A stretch of DNA of 64,000 nt from Rhodococcus sp. Leaf278 (GCF_001426085.1 NZ_LMRR01000012.1:189318-253317); one strand, 5' to 3'. Positions 10,963 to 22,364 are shown, numbered from the stretch's first letter. Numbers and translations: made by a program. The notes: a model not told the origin generated them from the letters alone.

Positions 10963-12485
10963 AAGCGATCGATTCTCGTCTCCATCGGAAACCGCACGTC
11001 GGTGTCGCCGAACATCAATCGAGTGGCAGACAATGCAGCCGCGGCAACGGCTTCCGACACCCGGTCTGCATCGGCCTTCGGGCAGTGCACCACCACCTCG
11101 TCGTGCTGAAAGAACACCAGCTCGCCGGTGCCGGCTCCGATCTCGTCGCGCAACCGTCCGCGCAGATCCGCCAACAGACACAAGGCCCACTCCGCAGCGG
11201 TCGCCTGCACCACGAAGTTACGGGTGAACCGTCCGCGCGCGTGCGCGTCGCCGTTGGACCACCACTGCGCTGAGGGTGGTGGGCAGGCTCGCCCCAACCA
11301 CGAGCGGACGACCTCACCCCGTTCGCCGGCGCGGGCGGCCTCTTCGACGAGTCCCACCGCACCGGGGAACCTGGCCCGCAGTCGTGTCAGCAGACCGCGA
11401 GCCTCACCCGACGTCGCGCCGTACAGAACTCCGAGAACAGCGACCTTGGCTTTGCCACGATCACCTTCGAACGATTCCGCGGCCACGGGTGCGTACAGAT
11501 CAGCGGTGCCGGCAGCGGCAACCATGCGTGGGTCACCGGACATCGCCGCGAGAATGCGGGGTTCGAGTTGTCCGGCATCGGCGGCCACGAACGTATGTCC
11601 GGGATCGGCAATCACGCTGGCTCGCAACGGTTTCGGAATCTGGAGTCCGCCTCCGCCGCGGCTCGCCCACCGGCCCGAAACCACAGCACCGGGAACGTAG
11701 ACCGGCCGGAACCGATCGCCTCGCACCCACGAGTCGAGCCAAGCCCACCCATTCGTGCTGTGCAATTTCGAGAGATCACGATGGCGCAACAGCAGGGGGA
11801 CGGCGGGGTGATCGATCTCGCGGATGACGTGCGCGCGCGTGGAAGTCAGCTCGACGCCGGATCGGGCGAACGCGGCCACCACTTCCACCGGAGACGAAGG
11901 ATTGACGCGTCGGCCGAACGCCGACGAGATCTCGCCTTCCAGCCCCACCAGAGCCGGGGGAAGCGATCCATCGACCGGGCGGGCGCCGAGCATCGACTCG
12001 AGATGACGCCGATGCGCCGCTGCCGAGAACGGCAATCCGTCGTGGGTCATCTCCGCGGCGGCCAGACCCCCGGCCGATTCCGCCGCCGCCAGCAGTTGCA
12101 GTGCGCGGTCGGCCCCGATGTCGTCGAATTGACGCCGGTACTCGGTGACCACCGCTGCCGGGTCGGACTCCGGATCCGCGTCGAACAGTCCGGGTCGCAG
12201 GTCTGCGGGTACGGACGGAGTGACTGCGGAGCCGGTTCGCATCGCCAGAATCGCACCGACGAGTGCGAGGTCGTGGCAACGGCTGACTCGTACCCCTCGT
12301 TCGAGGAGACGAGGATAGATCCGACCGGTGTCCTCCCATACCCATCTCGGGCGTTCGGACGCCTCGATATCGGCCACCGCTGCAGCCGGATCCTCCACCA
12401 CGATGGGCGCGCGGCGGACCGAACAGTCGTCGTCGAGATACGTCAGTACCGCCTGCTCGCCGCGAGGAACGAGCACGACTTTCAT
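10914..12485 (-). CDS. Family-A DNA polymerase-like protein without a 5' nuclease domain
   Basis: A 523-residue stand-alone PolA-type protein, often annotated as bifunctional 3'-5' exonuclease/DNA polymerase. The polymerase core is complete: motif A DAGQLEPRIL (302-312, catalytic Asp303), motif B with R343, K347, Y355 and G356, and motif C QHDE (460-463, Asp462). The position matching E. coli Phe762 (Taq Phe667) is Leu351. The 5' nuclease domain is absent. In the N-terminal 200 residues I cannot find the DxE/DEDD residues of an active proofreading exonuclease. The C terminus (DSESESESD) lies in the overlap with yihY. The cellular role is unknown; chromosomal PolI would be encoded elsewhere. 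Confidence 0.85.
   Translation of the reverse strand: MKVVLVPRGEQAVLTYLDDDCSVRRAPIVVEDPAAAVADIEASERPRWVWEDTGRIYPRLLERGVRVSRCHDLALVGAILAMRTGSAVTPSVPADLRPGLFDADPESDPAAVVTEYRRQFDDIGADRALQLLAAAESAGGLAAAEMTHDGLPFSAAAHRRHLESMLGARPVDGSLPPALVGLEGEISSAFGRRVNPSSPVEVVAAFARSGVELTSTRAHVIREIDHPAVPLLLRHRDLSKLHSTNGWAWLDSWVRGDRFRPVYVPGAVVSGRWASRGGGGLQIPKPLRASVIADPGHTFVAADAGQLEPRILAAMSGDPRMVAAAGTADLYAPVAAESFEGDRGKAKVAVLGVLYGATSGEARGLLTRLRARFPGAVGLVEEAARAGERGEVVRSWLGRACPPPSAQWWSNGDAHARGRFTRNFVVQATAAEWALCLLADLRGRLRDEIGAGTGELVFFQHDEVVVHCPKADADRVSEAVAAAALSATRLMFGDTDVRFPMETRIDRFYGVSASDSESESESD
10921..10938. repeat. GACTCC x3 hexamer repeat coding on both strands
   Basis: Three tandem GACTCC units, continued by a degenerate copy, lie inside the tail-to-tail overlap of yihY and the polymerase-like gene. 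Read forwards they encode Asp-Ser repeats, and read backwards Glu-Ser repeats. Confidence 0.85.
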
Positions 12486-12638
12486 CGGGCTGTGTGGCGT
12501 GTGTGAGCGGTCACGGAGACCCAGTCTGCTGCACGTGCGAGCCGAGGGTCAGGGCAGGCTCGTGCTTCGGCGACAGAGGCCGGTCGAGCGAGGGCAGCGC
12601 GCGACCGCGGCGCAGTTTTGGATGCTCTGAGCAGCCGA

Positions 12639-12668
12639 TTTGGAGAATGGGTATGCACCTTTGATAGT
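12639..12668 (+). promoter_or_regulatory. Candidate promoter of the tRNA-Gln/tRNA-Glu pair
   Basis: TTTGGA (12639-12644) and GATAGT (12663-12668) are separated by 18 bases, about 60 bases before tRNA-Gln. It is the best sigma-70-like site in the 245-base region between the polymerase-like gene and the tRNAs, which otherwise shows nothing. Confidence 0.4.
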
Positions 12669-12730
12669 CTCTATCCCGGCTCGAAACGCAGTGCACACCG
12701 ATCGCGGTGAGCAGTTCGATTCAAGTCCAT

Positions 12731-12802
12731 TGGGGTATGGTGTAATTGGCAACACAGCGGTTTCTGGTACCGCCATTCTAGGTTCGAGTCCTGGTACCCC
12801 AG
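12731..12802 (+). tRNA. tRNA-Gln (anticodon CTG)
   Basis: A 72-base cloverleaf. The acceptor stem is TGGGGTA (12731-12737) with TACCCCA (12795-12801), discriminator G12802. The anticodon stem GCGGT/ACCGC encloses the loop TTCTGGT with anticodon CTG. The T arm carries GGTTCGAGTCC. CCA is not encoded. Confidence 0.95.
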
Positions 12803-12892
12803 CGAGCAGGTAGGGGCGATTTTGTCGCCGGTGCCGAGACAGTTAAGCTGACTCGGCACTCACAAGCTCGAAACAATGCAGGTGAAGTTCCT

Positions 12893-12965
12893 GGCCCCGT
12901 CGTCTAGCGGCCTAGGACGCCGCCCTCTCAAGGCGGTAGCGCGGGTTCGAATCCCGTCGGGGCTA
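12893..12965 (+). tRNA. tRNA-Glu (anticodon CTC)
   Basis: A 73-base cloverleaf. The acceptor stem is GGCCCCG (12893-12899) with CGGGGCT (12958-12964), its first pair being G-U, discriminator A12965. The anticodon stem CCGCC/GGCGG carries the loop CTCTCAA, anticodon CTC. The T-loop GGTTCGAATCC is intact. CCA is not encoded. It lies 90 bases after tRNA-Gln and is probably co-transcribed with it. Confidence 0.95.
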
Positions 12966-12973
12966 CAACCGAG

Positions 12974-13007
12974 AACACCCTCTCGATCTTCGGATCGAGA
13001 GGGTGTT
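12974..13007. terminator. Strong hairpin terminator after the tRNA pair
   Basis: A perfect 15-bp stem (12974-12988 with 12993-13007) capped by the stable TTCG tetraloop, eight bases after tRNA-Glu. It also faces the 3' end of the convergent DUF5302 gene 20 bases away, so it may serve both. Confidence 0.9.
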
Positions 13008-13027
13008 GTCGTTTCGGGCCGAGCGTC

Positions 13028-13195
13028 TCACACGCTCTTGCGGCGGAACATCTTCTGATGGTCGGCCGGTCCGTGGGCGTTGTTGACTTTCGGTCCACCG
13101 TCTTTGTGCTCGACGGAATTGTGGGCCTTGCTGTTCTTCTGCTCCAGGACCTCGCGGAACTTCTTCTTCAGTTCTTCACTGCCGGATTCGGGCAT
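13028..13195 (-). CDS. DUF5302 small protein
   Basis: A 55-residue, highly charged protein recognisable as the actinobacterial DUF5302 family: an N-terminal SEELKKKFREVLEQK helix and the C-terminal AHGPADHQKMFRRKS block. No function is known. The frame is open upstream, but ATG 13195 follows a clear GAGGAG and gives the family-typical length. It lies 117 bases after the iclR stop on the same strand and may be its distal co-transcribed partner. No Cys and no membrane segment; predicted cytosolic. Confidence 0.8.
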   Translation of the reverse strand: MPESGSEELKKKFREVLEQKNSKAHNSVEHKDGGPKVNNAHGPADHQKMFRRKSV

Positions 13196-13312
13196 GGGGT
13201 GACTCCTCGCAGTCGACGACCGGCCGGTGAGGCCGTTCGAGACGAACGTACTCCTTTCTCGCCGCGCGTTCAGCCGGTTTTCGGGCGTCCGACCGGGGTC
13301 GGGGAGCATCGA

Positions 13313-14041
13313 TCAGAGACGCTTGTGCAACGCGTCGGCTGCTGCGAGAAGATCCGCGGCCCAGCGCGCACCGGGCTTGCGTCCGATTCGGTCGATGGGT
13401 CCGGACACCGAGATCGCCGCCACCACAGTGTCGTTGCCGTCGCGAACCGGTGCCGCCACGCTTGCGACGCCTGGTTCGCGCTCGCCCGCGCTCTGCGCCC
13501 AGCCGCGGCGCCGTACCTCGATGAGTACGCGCTCGCCGAATTCTGCATCGGGCAGAACGGTTCTTTGGGTGTGCGAATCTGCCCACGCCAGAAGGACTTT
13601 GGCTCCGGAACCGGCCGTCATCGGCAATCGTGCGCCGACAAGCACTGTGTCGCGAAGACCTGTCGGGGGTTCCATGGACGCCACACAGACGCGCACCGTG
13701 CCCTCCCGTCGATAGATCTGCACACTTTCACCGGTGATTTCGCGCAGACGTGGGAGCACGGAAGCTGCTGCGTCGAGCAGTGCGTCGGACGCGCTCGCAG
13801 CGAGTTCTCCTAGGCCCGGCCCGGTGTGCCACAGGCCGTCGGCATCTCGTACGAGCAATCGGTGGGTCTCCAGTCCGACTGCGAGGCGGTGAGCGGTGGC
13901 GCGGGGTAAGTCCGTGCGCGCGCACAGATCACCGAGATTGCAGGGCTTCTCGGCCACTGCATGCAGCACCGCCATCGCCTTGTCGAGTACACCGATGCCA
14001 CTCGCTTTGTCGACGAGGCCGCCCAGGCTATGCTGTCCCAT
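13313..14041 (-). CDS. IclR-family regulator divergent from leuCD
   Basis: A 242-residue transcription factor: a winged helix-turn-helix at about 14-75 (LGDLCARTDLPRATAHRLAVGL) and an IclR effector domain (about 85-240). Divergent placement before leuCD is characteristic of the actinobacterial regulator called LtbR in Corynebacterium and NdgR in Streptomyces, which controls leuCD and other amino-acid genes. The ATG at 14041 has TAATAT exactly six bases upstream and only a distant GGGAGG, so it looks leaderless. A palindrome overlaps the region where its -35 would lie, suggesting autoregulation. Confidence 0.92.
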   Translation of the reverse strand: MGQHSLGGLVDKASGIGVLDKAMAVLHAVAEKPCNLGDLCARTDLPRATAHRLAVGLETHRLLVRDADGLWHTGPGLGELAASASDALLDAAASVLPRLREITGESVQIYRREGTVRVCVASMEPPTGLRDTVLVGARLPMTAGSGAKVLLAWADSHTQRTVLPDAEFGERVLIEVRRRGWAQSAGEREPGVASVAAPVRDGNDTVVAAISVSGPIDRIGRKPGARWAADLLAAADALHKRL

Positions 14042-14047
14042 AGAACG

Positions 14048-14053
14048 ATATTA
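14048..14053 (-). promoter_or_regulatory. -10 element of a predicted leaderless iclR transcript
   Basis: On the minus strand: TAATAT, six bases (CGTTCT), then ATG 14041. A weak -35 (TGCAAT, 14071-14076) lies 17 bases further upstream. Confidence 0.6.
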
Positions 14054-14074
14054 GCCTCCCGAATGCTGAGATTG

Positions 14075-14084
14075 CACAATTGTG
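14075..14084. promoter_or_regulatory. Candidate operator between iclR and leuC
   Basis: CACAATTGTG is a perfect 10-bp palindrome in the 144-base divergent region. It overlaps the candidate iclR -35 and lies about 100 bases before leuC. Placement fits an IclR-family dimer site; binding is inferred. Confidence 0.5.
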
Positions 14085-14185
14085 AGATCTCTTGCGCGCC
14101 GAGAGGCATGATGTCGAGACGAGACGCACGGTGAACCAGCGACGTTCGCCGACGCGACGACAGAAAGACGAGGTCGACGACACCG

Positions 14186-15610
14186 ATGTCCGAAACACCG
14201 AAGACTTTGGCCGAGAAGGTATGGGACCAGCACGTCGTGGTCCGAGGCGGAGGAGAAGGCGGCGCGCGTGAGCCGGACCTGATCTACATCGACCTTCACC
14301 TCGTGCACGAGGTGACCAGTCCTCAGGCGTTCGACGGTCTGCGATTGGCCGGCCGTGAGCTACGCCGCCCCGATCTGACGATCGCGACCGAGGATCACAA
14401 TGTCCCCACGGCCGACATCTTCGCCCCCATCGCAGATCTCGTCTCGCGTACTCAGGTGGACACCCTTCGCCGAAACTGCGAGGAATTCGGAGTCCGGCTG
14501 TATCCGATGGGCGATCTCGATCAGGGCATCGTGCACATCATCGGGCCCCAGCTGGGTCTGACTCAGCCCGGGATGACCGTCGTGTGCGGAGACAGCCACA
14601 CGTCGACGCACGGTGCCTTCGGCTCGATTGCGATGGGCATCGGCACCAGCGAGGTAGAGCACGTGATGGCAACGCAGACACTCTCTCTGCGTCCGTTCAA
14701 GACGATGGCGATCACCGTCGACGGCGAGCTCGCACCCGGCGTGACGAGCAAGGATCTGATCCTTGCTGTCATTGCCCAGATCGGTACCGGCGGTGGGCAG
14801 GGGTACGTCCTCGAGTACCGCGGTGAGGCTATCCGGAAGCTGTCGATGGAAGCGCGAATGACCATCTGCAACATGTCGATCGAAGCCGGGGCGAGGGCAG
14901 GCATGATCGCACCCGACGACATCACGTACGAATACCTGAAGGGGCGTCCGCACGCTCCGCAGGGAGCCGACTGGGACGCAGCAGTGGCGTCGTGGAACGA
15001 GCTGGCTACAGATCCGGATGCAGTGTTCGACAACGAGGTCCACATCGATGCCGATACGTTGACGCCGTTCGTCACCTGGGGCACGAATCCGGGTCAGGGT
15101 GCGCCGCTGGGAAGTACGGTGCCGGATCCGGAGGCGATGACCGACGAGGGTGAGCGGTTGTCGGCACAGAAGGCCCTGCAGTACATGGGTCTCGAGGCCG
15201 GCACACCGATCCGTGAGATCGCCGTAGACACCGTGTTCGTCGGTTCCTGCACCAACGGTCGGATCGAGGATCTGCGCGCCGTTGCGTCCGTTCTCGAGGG
15301 ACACCGAGTTGCCGAGGGAGTGCGAATGTTGGTGGTGCCCGGCTCCATGCGGGTGCGAGCGCAGGCGGAGGAAGAAGGCCTCGGCGACATCTTCACTGCG
15401 GCAGGAGCCGAATGGCGTCAGGCCGGATGTTCGATGTGCCTCGGGATGAACCCGGATCAATTGGTGGCGGGTGAACGATCGGCATCGACCTCGAACCGTA
15501 ATTTCGAGGGCAGGCAGGGCAAAGGCGGTCGTACTCATCTCGTCTCGCCACTGGTTGCAGCTGCGACCGCAATCCGCGGAACCCTGTCCTCTCCGGCGGA
15601 TCTCGCGTAG
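14186..15610 (+). CDS. leuC: 3-isopropylmalate dehydratase large subunit
   Basis: Iron-sulphur aconitase-family subunit that isomerises 2- to 3-isopropylmalate together with LeuD. It has 474 residues. The [4Fe-4S] ligands are visible as Cys355 (VGSCTNGR) and Cys415/Cys418 ([12 protein letters not shown]). Substrate and active-site segments include the [12 protein letters not shown] loop. ATG 14186 begins [16 protein letters not shown], the family N terminus. leuD follows after 45 bases, and the pair forms an operon divergent from iclR. Confidence 0.97.
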   Translation: MSETPKTLAEKVWDQHVVVRGGGEGGAREPDLIYIDLHLVHEVTSPQAFDGLRLAGRELRRPDLTIATEDHNVPTADIFAPIADLVSRTQVDTLRRNCEEFGVRLYPMGDLDQGIVHIIGPQLGLTQPGMTVVCGDSHTSTHGAFGSIAMGIGTSEVEHVMATQTLSLRPFKTMAITVDGELAPGVTSKDLILAVIAQIGTGGGQGYVLEYRGEAIRKLSMEARMTICNMSIEAGARAGMIAPDDITYEYLKGRPHAPQGADWDAAVASWNELATDPDAVFDNEVHIDADTLTPFVTWGTNPGQGAPLGSTVPDPEAMTDEGERLSAQKALQYMGLEAGTPIREIAVDTVFVGSCTNGRIEDLRAVASVLEGHRVAEGVRMLVVPGSMRVRAQAEEEGLGDIFTAAGAEWRQAGCSMCLGMNPDQLVAGERSASTSNRNFEGRQGKGGRTHLVSPLVAAATAIRGTLSSPADLA

Positions 15611-15655
15611 ATCGCGTCCCGCTCGGATCGATCGAACCCATTAGGAGAACATTCG

Positions 15656-16273
15656 ATGGAAGCTTTCACCCGGCACACCGGTATCGGAGTTCCGCTCCGG
15701 CGCTCCAATGTCGACACCGATCAGATAATTCCCGCGGTCTATCTCAAGCGGGTGACGCGCACCGGATTCGAAGACGGGTTGTTCGCCGCATGGCGCTCGG
15801 ACCCGAACTTCATCCTGAACCTGGAGCCGTACAACCGTGGCTCGGTACTCGTGGCCGGACCCGATTTCGGTACGGGATCGTCACGCGAACATGCCGTCTG
15901 GGCGCTGTCGGACTTCGGTTTCCGGGTTGTGATCGCGTCCCGGTTCGCCGACATCTTCCGTGGAAACTCGGGCAAAGCCGGGCTGCTGGCGGCCGAAGTG
16001 GAGCAGTCGGACGTCGAATTGCTGTGGAAAGCCTTAGAAGAACAGCCCGGTCTCGAACTAATTGTCGACCTCGTCGACAAGACCGTGACGGCTGGAACTT
16101 TGGTGGTGCGCTTCGCGATTGACGACTACACCCGGTGGCGTCTGCTGGAGGGTCTGGACGACATCGGATTGACATTACGCCAGGTAGAGGCCATTACGGA
16201 GTATGAAAAGTCAAGGCCTTCATACAAACCCCTGACGCTTCCAGCGCGGATCGAGACCCCGACCGAAAGCTGA
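15656..16273 (+). CDS. leuD: 3-isopropylmalate dehydratase small subunit
   Basis: Swivel-domain subunit of isopropylmalate isomerase, 205 residues. It carries the conserved [13 protein letters not shown] near the N terminus and the substrate loop [13 protein letters not shown] (about residue 70). The start is ATG 15656 behind TTAGGAGAA. Second gene of leuCD. Confidence 0.97.
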   Translation: MEAFTRHTGIGVPLRRSNVDTDQIIPAVYLKRVTRTGFEDGLFAAWRSDPNFILNLEPYNRGSVLVAGPDFGTGSSREHAVWALSDFGFRVVIASRFADIFRGNSGKAGLLAAEVEQSDVELLWKALEEQPGLELIVDLVDKTVTAGTLVVRFAIDDYTRWRLLEGLDDIGLTLRQVEAITEYEKSRPSYKPLTLPARIETPTES

Positions 16274-16353
16274 CCGGGTGGGGGTCCGACACGCTATGCG
16301 GCCCTGAATCATTCCGCGACGCCGAAATGAAAATTGGCGTGGCGCATAGACTC

Positions 16354-16383
16354 TTGACGACTTGGGGTTTACCGTTGTAGTAG
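16354..16383 (+). promoter_or_regulatory. Candidate hupB promoter
   Basis: TTGACG (16354-16359) and TAGTAG (16378-16383) with an 18-base spacer, giving a leader of about 35 bases before hupB. The -35 is the best match to TTGACA seen in the window. Confidence 0.55.
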
Positions 16384-16423
16384 TCGGTCCGACGATGGGC
16401 CACCATATAGCGGAGGAAATTCC

Positions 16424-17110
16424 ATGAACAAGGCAGAGCTGATCGACGCCCTGACCGAGAAGTTGGGGTCTGACAGGCGGAGCGCCACAGAGGCTGTCGA
16501 GAACATCGTCGACACCATCGTGCGTGCAGTGCACCGCGGCGAAAGTGTCACGATCACAGGCTTCGGCGTGTTCGAGCAGCGTCGTCGCGCAGCCCGTGTT
16601 GCGCGCAACCCCCGCACCGGCGAGACCGTTCGCGTCAAGCCGACCAACGTTCCGGCATTCCGTCCGGGTGCACAGTTCAAGGCAGTCATCGCGGGCGGAC
16701 AGAAGTTGCCTGCCACCGGGCCCGCCGTCAAGCGTGGTTCGGCAGCTGCTCCGGCCAAGAAGACTGCGGCTGCGAAGAAGACTGCTGCCAAGAAGGCAGC
16801 CGTGAAGACGACTGCCCGCAAGGCAACCACCGCTGCAGCCAAGAAGGCGGCACCGGCCAAGACTGCAGCCAAGAAGGCAGCTCCCGCGAAGACTGCAGCC
16901 AAGAAGGCAGCTCCCGCGAAGACCACGGCGCGTAAGACAGTTGCAAAGAAGGCTCCGGCCAAGACAACTGCACGCAAGGCCGCAACGACGGCTGCGCCCG
17001 CCAAGAAGGCTCCGGCCAAGACGGCAGCCAAGAAGACCGTAGCCAAGAAGGCCCCGGCAAAGAAGGCTCCGGCCAAGAAGGCCCCCGCAAAGCGCGCAGC
17101 GAAGAAGTAG
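16424..17110 (+). CDS. hupB: HU-family nucleoid protein with a long Lys/Ala/Pro tail
   Basis: DNA-binding histone-like protein of the mycobacterial HupB type, 228 residues. Residues 1-90 are a canonical HU domain ([19 protein letters not shown], then [21 protein letters not shown] with the DNA-clasping arm). Residues about 100-228 are a repetitive, strongly basic tail built from [14 protein letters not shown] units, resembling histone H1. Such tails bind DNA and are acetylated or methylated in mycobacteria. A perfect 30-bp tandem duplication lies within the tail, so length probably varies between strains. The start has GGAGG at about 16411. Confidence 0.97.
   Translation: MNKAELIDALTEKLGSDRRSATEAVENIVDTIVRAVHRGESVTITGFGVFEQRRRAARVARNPRTGETVRVKPTNVPAFRPGAQFKAVIAGGQKLPATGPAVKRGSAAAPAKKTAAAKKTAAKKAAVKTTARKATTAAAKKAAPAKTAAKKAAPAKTAAKKAAPAKTTARKTVAKKAPAKTTARKAATTAAPAKKAPAKTAAKKTVAKKAPAKKAPAKKAPAKRAAKK
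16861..16920 (+). repeat. Perfect 30-bp tandem duplication in the hupB tail
   Basis: 16861-16890 and 16891-16920 are identical base for base, adding one 10-residue [10 protein letters not shown] unit. Neighbouring units encode similar residues with differing codons, so this duplication is recent. Confidence 0.95.
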
Positions 17111-17143
17111 AGCCTGCAGGCTTTAAATCTCGAACGAACTACG

Positions 17144-17182
17144 GCTGAGCCCCCGACTCGACATCCGAGTCGGGGGCTCAGC
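17144..17182. terminator. Bidirectional terminator between hupB and mutT1
   Basis: A perfect 17-bp stem (17144-17160 with 17166-17182) and a five-base loop, placed between the convergent hupB and mutT1 genes. A smaller palindrome, AGCCTGCAGGCT followed by TTT, begins at the hupB stop codon and could assist. Confidence 0.9.
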
Positions 17183-17201
17183 TGTCGTTCGGGTGCGTCC
17201 C

Positions 17202-18136
17202 TCAGACGTCGGTGACGAGGGTGGGCAGGGGGCTGGCGATGTGGTCGGCTGCAACGAGTCTGCCGTCGTGGCGCGAGAGCACCCAGACGCTGCCTTTGCG
17301 ATTCCTGTTGGCCGGCAATGTAATTCCGTCTTTCTCGGCCCACCAGCGCATGAGGTCGGGGATCACCTTGCCCTGGCTGCACACCACGGGCGTGCCGGGC
17401 AGGTCGGCAATGTCGCGAGCGCGATGGCGCCCCTTGCGCGGGTCATCGGCGTATCCCTCCTCGGACAGCAGGTGCTCCGGGGTGATCTCCGTTCCCAACG
17501 ATTCTGCGAACGGAGCCACCGTCTGAACGCACCGGGCACGGTCGGCCGAATACACCGCGTCGGCCCCGAATGCTCGAAGCAACGAGACCAGTGACTCGGA
17601 CTGTCGTCGCCCGGTCTTGTCGAGTGGGCGATCGACGTCGTTGCCCTTGTACCGCGAACGCGAACCGGCGCTGCCGTGACGGACCAACAGGACCGTCGAG
17701 GTGTCGGCAGGTTTGGCCACGAACCGGCGAAGAATCTTGTGGTCCATAGGATACGAGAGTTCGCGACCGATATCCGCGGGTGCTATCCAGCGCACCTCGT
17801 CCACCTCCGCGTTGGGGACGAACTCGCCACCGGTTGCCTCCGCCGCCCAGTAGAGGACCTTCTTCATCCGGCGGTGGCCGGGGATCGGGTACGTGACGTA
17901 GGACAGCGACCGCCCCAGCCGCGAGTCGAATCCGGTCTCCTCCTTGACTTCTCGGACTGCCGCGTCGACAGCGGTCTCACCGGGATCGAGCTTTCCCTTG
18001 GGGAACGACCAGTCGTCGTACTTCGGCCTGTGGACCAACGCGATCTCGACGGCACCGTCGCTGTGCGGTGATCGTCGCCACAGAACGGAGCCGGCCGCAA
18101 AGATGTTGGCACGAGGGGAGCCATCGGACGTTCCCA

Positions 18137-18137
<1 letters not shown>
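17202..18137 (-). CDS. mutT1: MutT1-type Nudix hydrolase fused to a histidine phosphatase
   Basis: A 311-residue two-domain protein. The Nudix domain (about 10-140) has a complete Nudix box G48 x5 E54 x7 R62 E63 xx E66 E67 xG. A histidine-phosphatase domain follows, with the RHG motif at 153-155. This is the architecture of mycobacterial MutT1, which hydrolyses 8-oxo-GTP/dGTP and diadenosine polyphosphates. The ATG at 18137 overlaps the ppk stop by one base (TGATG), so it is translated from the ppk message by termination-reinitiation. It is the last gene of the fbiD-ppk-mutT1 run. Confidence 0.93.
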
Positions 18138-20359
<2,222 letters not shown>

Positions 20360-20414
20360 CGGACGATCATCCCTCATACCCGACGTGCGTGAAACACCGA
20401 AGGGCGAAACTCGG

Positions 20415-21185
20415 TCACGCAGTTGTCGCCGCTGCGTCGTCACTCCATCCGAGCGAACGCAGGACGGCAGCCGTTGCCGGTCCGACCCCGAGCCGGTGTG
20501 CACTGCGGACGTCCATTGCTGTGTCGACGTCGAGCCGTAGTCCCGGCCAGATGCCGTCGAGTTTCTGGGCGCCGGACTCGGCGTGGCGTCGGGCGGAGTC
20601 CACCCCGAACAGAGGTGCGAGCTCACCGGGGGAGTCCTTGAGGATCAGCGCGGCGGTACCGGTGCCGTGATGATCGACCACCAGTGCTCGGCCTCCGCGG
20701 CGCGCAAGAGCGTATGCCTGAGCGAGTTCGGATGGTCGCATGGACGGTAGATCGGCTTGCAGCGCGATGATGTCGACGCGGGAGGCGTCGTCGTACCCGC
20801 GTCCGTGACCGACGACCTCGTCGCGCCGCAACACGGCCGCTGCGGATTCGAAGGCGTGATTGAGGCGTGCGTCTGGTGGCAGTGCGGGATCGCCGAGCGG
20901 TTCGTCGAACACGCGCGCGCCGATTCTGCGGGCGGTCTCTGCGACGAGGGGATCGGGGGTGACCACCGTCACCGAGCCCACCACCGAAACGGCGGCTGCG
21001 GCGGCCACGGTGTCGCTGAGCATCGCGAGCACCAACCGTGTTCGCTCGGGACCCGAGAAGTCCGCCGACAACCGCGACTTCGCCGTCGCGAGATCCTTCA
21101 CCGCGATGAGGACTGCGACGGCGCGGCGGGCAGGGTCGGACGATGCGGCCACTCGGTCGCCGTCGTCGGATCGTGTTGCACCCAT
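20415..21185 (-). CDS. fbiD: 2-phospho-L-lactate / phosphoenolpyruvate guanylyltransferase
   Basis: CofC/FbiD-family nucleotidyltransferase, 256 residues, which activates 2-phospholactate (archaea) or phosphoenolpyruvate (mycobacteria) with GTP for coenzyme F420 synthesis. Visible are the N-terminal [15 protein letters not shown] nucleotide-binding segment and the metal-site segment ALQADLPSM. The start is ATG 21185 (MGATRSDDG); the frame stays open upstream across the gpsA promoter region but without family similarity. No other F420 gene lies in the window, yet the position before ppk matches mycobacteria. Confidence 0.88.
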   Translation of the reverse strand: MGATRSDDGDRVAASSDPARRAVAVLIAVKDLATAKSRLSADFSGPERTRLVLAMLSDTVAAAAAVSVVGSVTVVTPDPLVAETARRIGARVFDEPLGDPALPPDARLNHAFESAAAVLRRDEVVGHGRGYDDASRVDIIALQADLPSMRPSELAQAYALARRGGRALVVDHHGTGTAALILKDSPGELAPLFGVDSARRHAESGAQKLDGIWPGLRLDVDTAMDVRSAHRLGVGPATAAVLRSLGWSDDAAATTA

Positions 21186-21306
21186 GGTGCTCGATCCTGC
21201 CAGCGTCGCGGATCTGTGCCGACTCCGACCGCCCGAGCCGGTGTGCGCGTTAGGGTGATGCGCGCGAAGCACAAGGGCATCGGCACGCAGGTGAGGGGTT
21301 GGCGGC

Positions 21307-22305
21307 ATGAGCAGAGCAGCGGTGATGGGTTCGGGTTCGTGGGGAACCGCGTTCGCCAAAGTATTGGCCGATGCCGGGACCGACGTCACGATGTGGGCCC
21401 GCCGTGAAGAGCTCGCGGCGTCGATCACCGACGATCACGAGAACAAGGACTACCTCCCAGGTATCGAACTACCCTCGTCGATTCGCGCAACCAGCGACCC
21501 GGCTCAGGCTCTCGACGGAGCCGACATCGTGGTGTTGGCTGTGCCGTCGCAGAGTCTGCGGGCCAACCTGGGGGAGTGGACCGGCTCGATCCCGCCGCAC
21601 GCGACGCTGCTGTCCTTGGCCAAGGGAATCGAGACCGGCACGCTCATGCGGATGAGCCAGGTGATCGCTCAGGTCACCGGAGCAGATCCGAGTCGGGTGG
21701 CGTGTCTGTCCGGGCCCAACCTTGCGCGTCCGATCGCCGAGGGACAGCCCGCCGCGACCGTCATCGCCTGCTCGGACTCCCAGCGCGCCCTCGAGATCCA
21801 GAAGTCCTGTGCCACCGGTTACTTCCGGCCGTACACGAACTCCGATGTCATCGGTGCCGAGATCGGTGGAGCCTGCAAGAACGTCATCGCTCTCGCGTGT
21901 GGGATGGCCAGTGGCGTCGGATACGGCGAGAACACTCTCGCGTCGATCATGACCAGGGGTCTGGCCGAGATCATCCGTCTCGGCGTTGCACTCGGTGCCA
22001 CGCCGTCGACATTGTCCGGTCTGGCCGGGGTGGGCGACCTCGTCGCCACGTGTTCTTCGCCCCTGTCGCGCAACCGCACCTTCGGTGAGCGCCTCGGTTC
22101 CGGTGGCTCCCTCGAAAGCGCGCAGGAAGCAGCGCACGGACAGGTTGCCGAAGGTGTGAAGTCCTGCACCTCGGTGCGTGCGCTCGCCGAAAGCTACGAC
22201 GTGGAGATGCCGTTGACCGATGCGGTGCACCGGGTGTGTCATGGGGGCATGTCCGTTCCGGACGCGGTCGGTCACCTGTTGGGACGACGTATCAAGCCCG
22301 AGTGA
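21307..22305 (+). CDS. gpsA: Glycerol-3-phosphate dehydrogenase [NAD(P)+]
   Basis: Reduces dihydroxyacetone phosphate to sn-glycerol-3-phosphate for phospholipid synthesis. It has 332 residues. A Rossmann motif [17 protein letters not shown] starts at residue 8. The catalytic lysine region ([17 protein letters not shown]) and the C-terminal substrate domain ([19 protein letters not shown]) are intact. The ATG at 21307 follows GAGGGG, about 120 bases from the divergent fbiD. ddl lies 73 bases downstream. Confidence 0.97.
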   Translation: MSRAAVMGSGSWGTAFAKVLADAGTDVTMWARREELAASITDDHENKDYLPGIELPSSIRATSDPAQALDGADIVVLAVPSQSLRANLGEWTGSIPPHATLLSLAKGIETGTLMRMSQVIAQVTGADPSRVACLSGPNLARPIAEGQPAATVIACSDSQRALEIQKSCATGYFRPYTNSDVIGAEIGGACKNVIALACGMASGVGYGENTLASIMTRGLAEIIRLGVALGATPSTLSGLAGVGDLVATCSSPLSRNRTFGERLGSGGSLESAQEAAHGQVAEGVKSCTSVRALAESYDVEMPLTDAVHRVCHGGMSVPDAVGHLLGRRIKPE

Positions 22306-22364
22306 GGCAGTGTTCGCGGCCTCGTCACCGACAGGGCGAATCCGCGCCGAGCAGGCAGCGACGG

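Noticed and set aside
16729..17104. Repeats in the hupB tail as a possible CRISPR array or phage tail-fibre repeat
   Set aside because: They are in-frame coding repeats of [14 protein letters not shown] units without spacers; they are the HupB basic tail.
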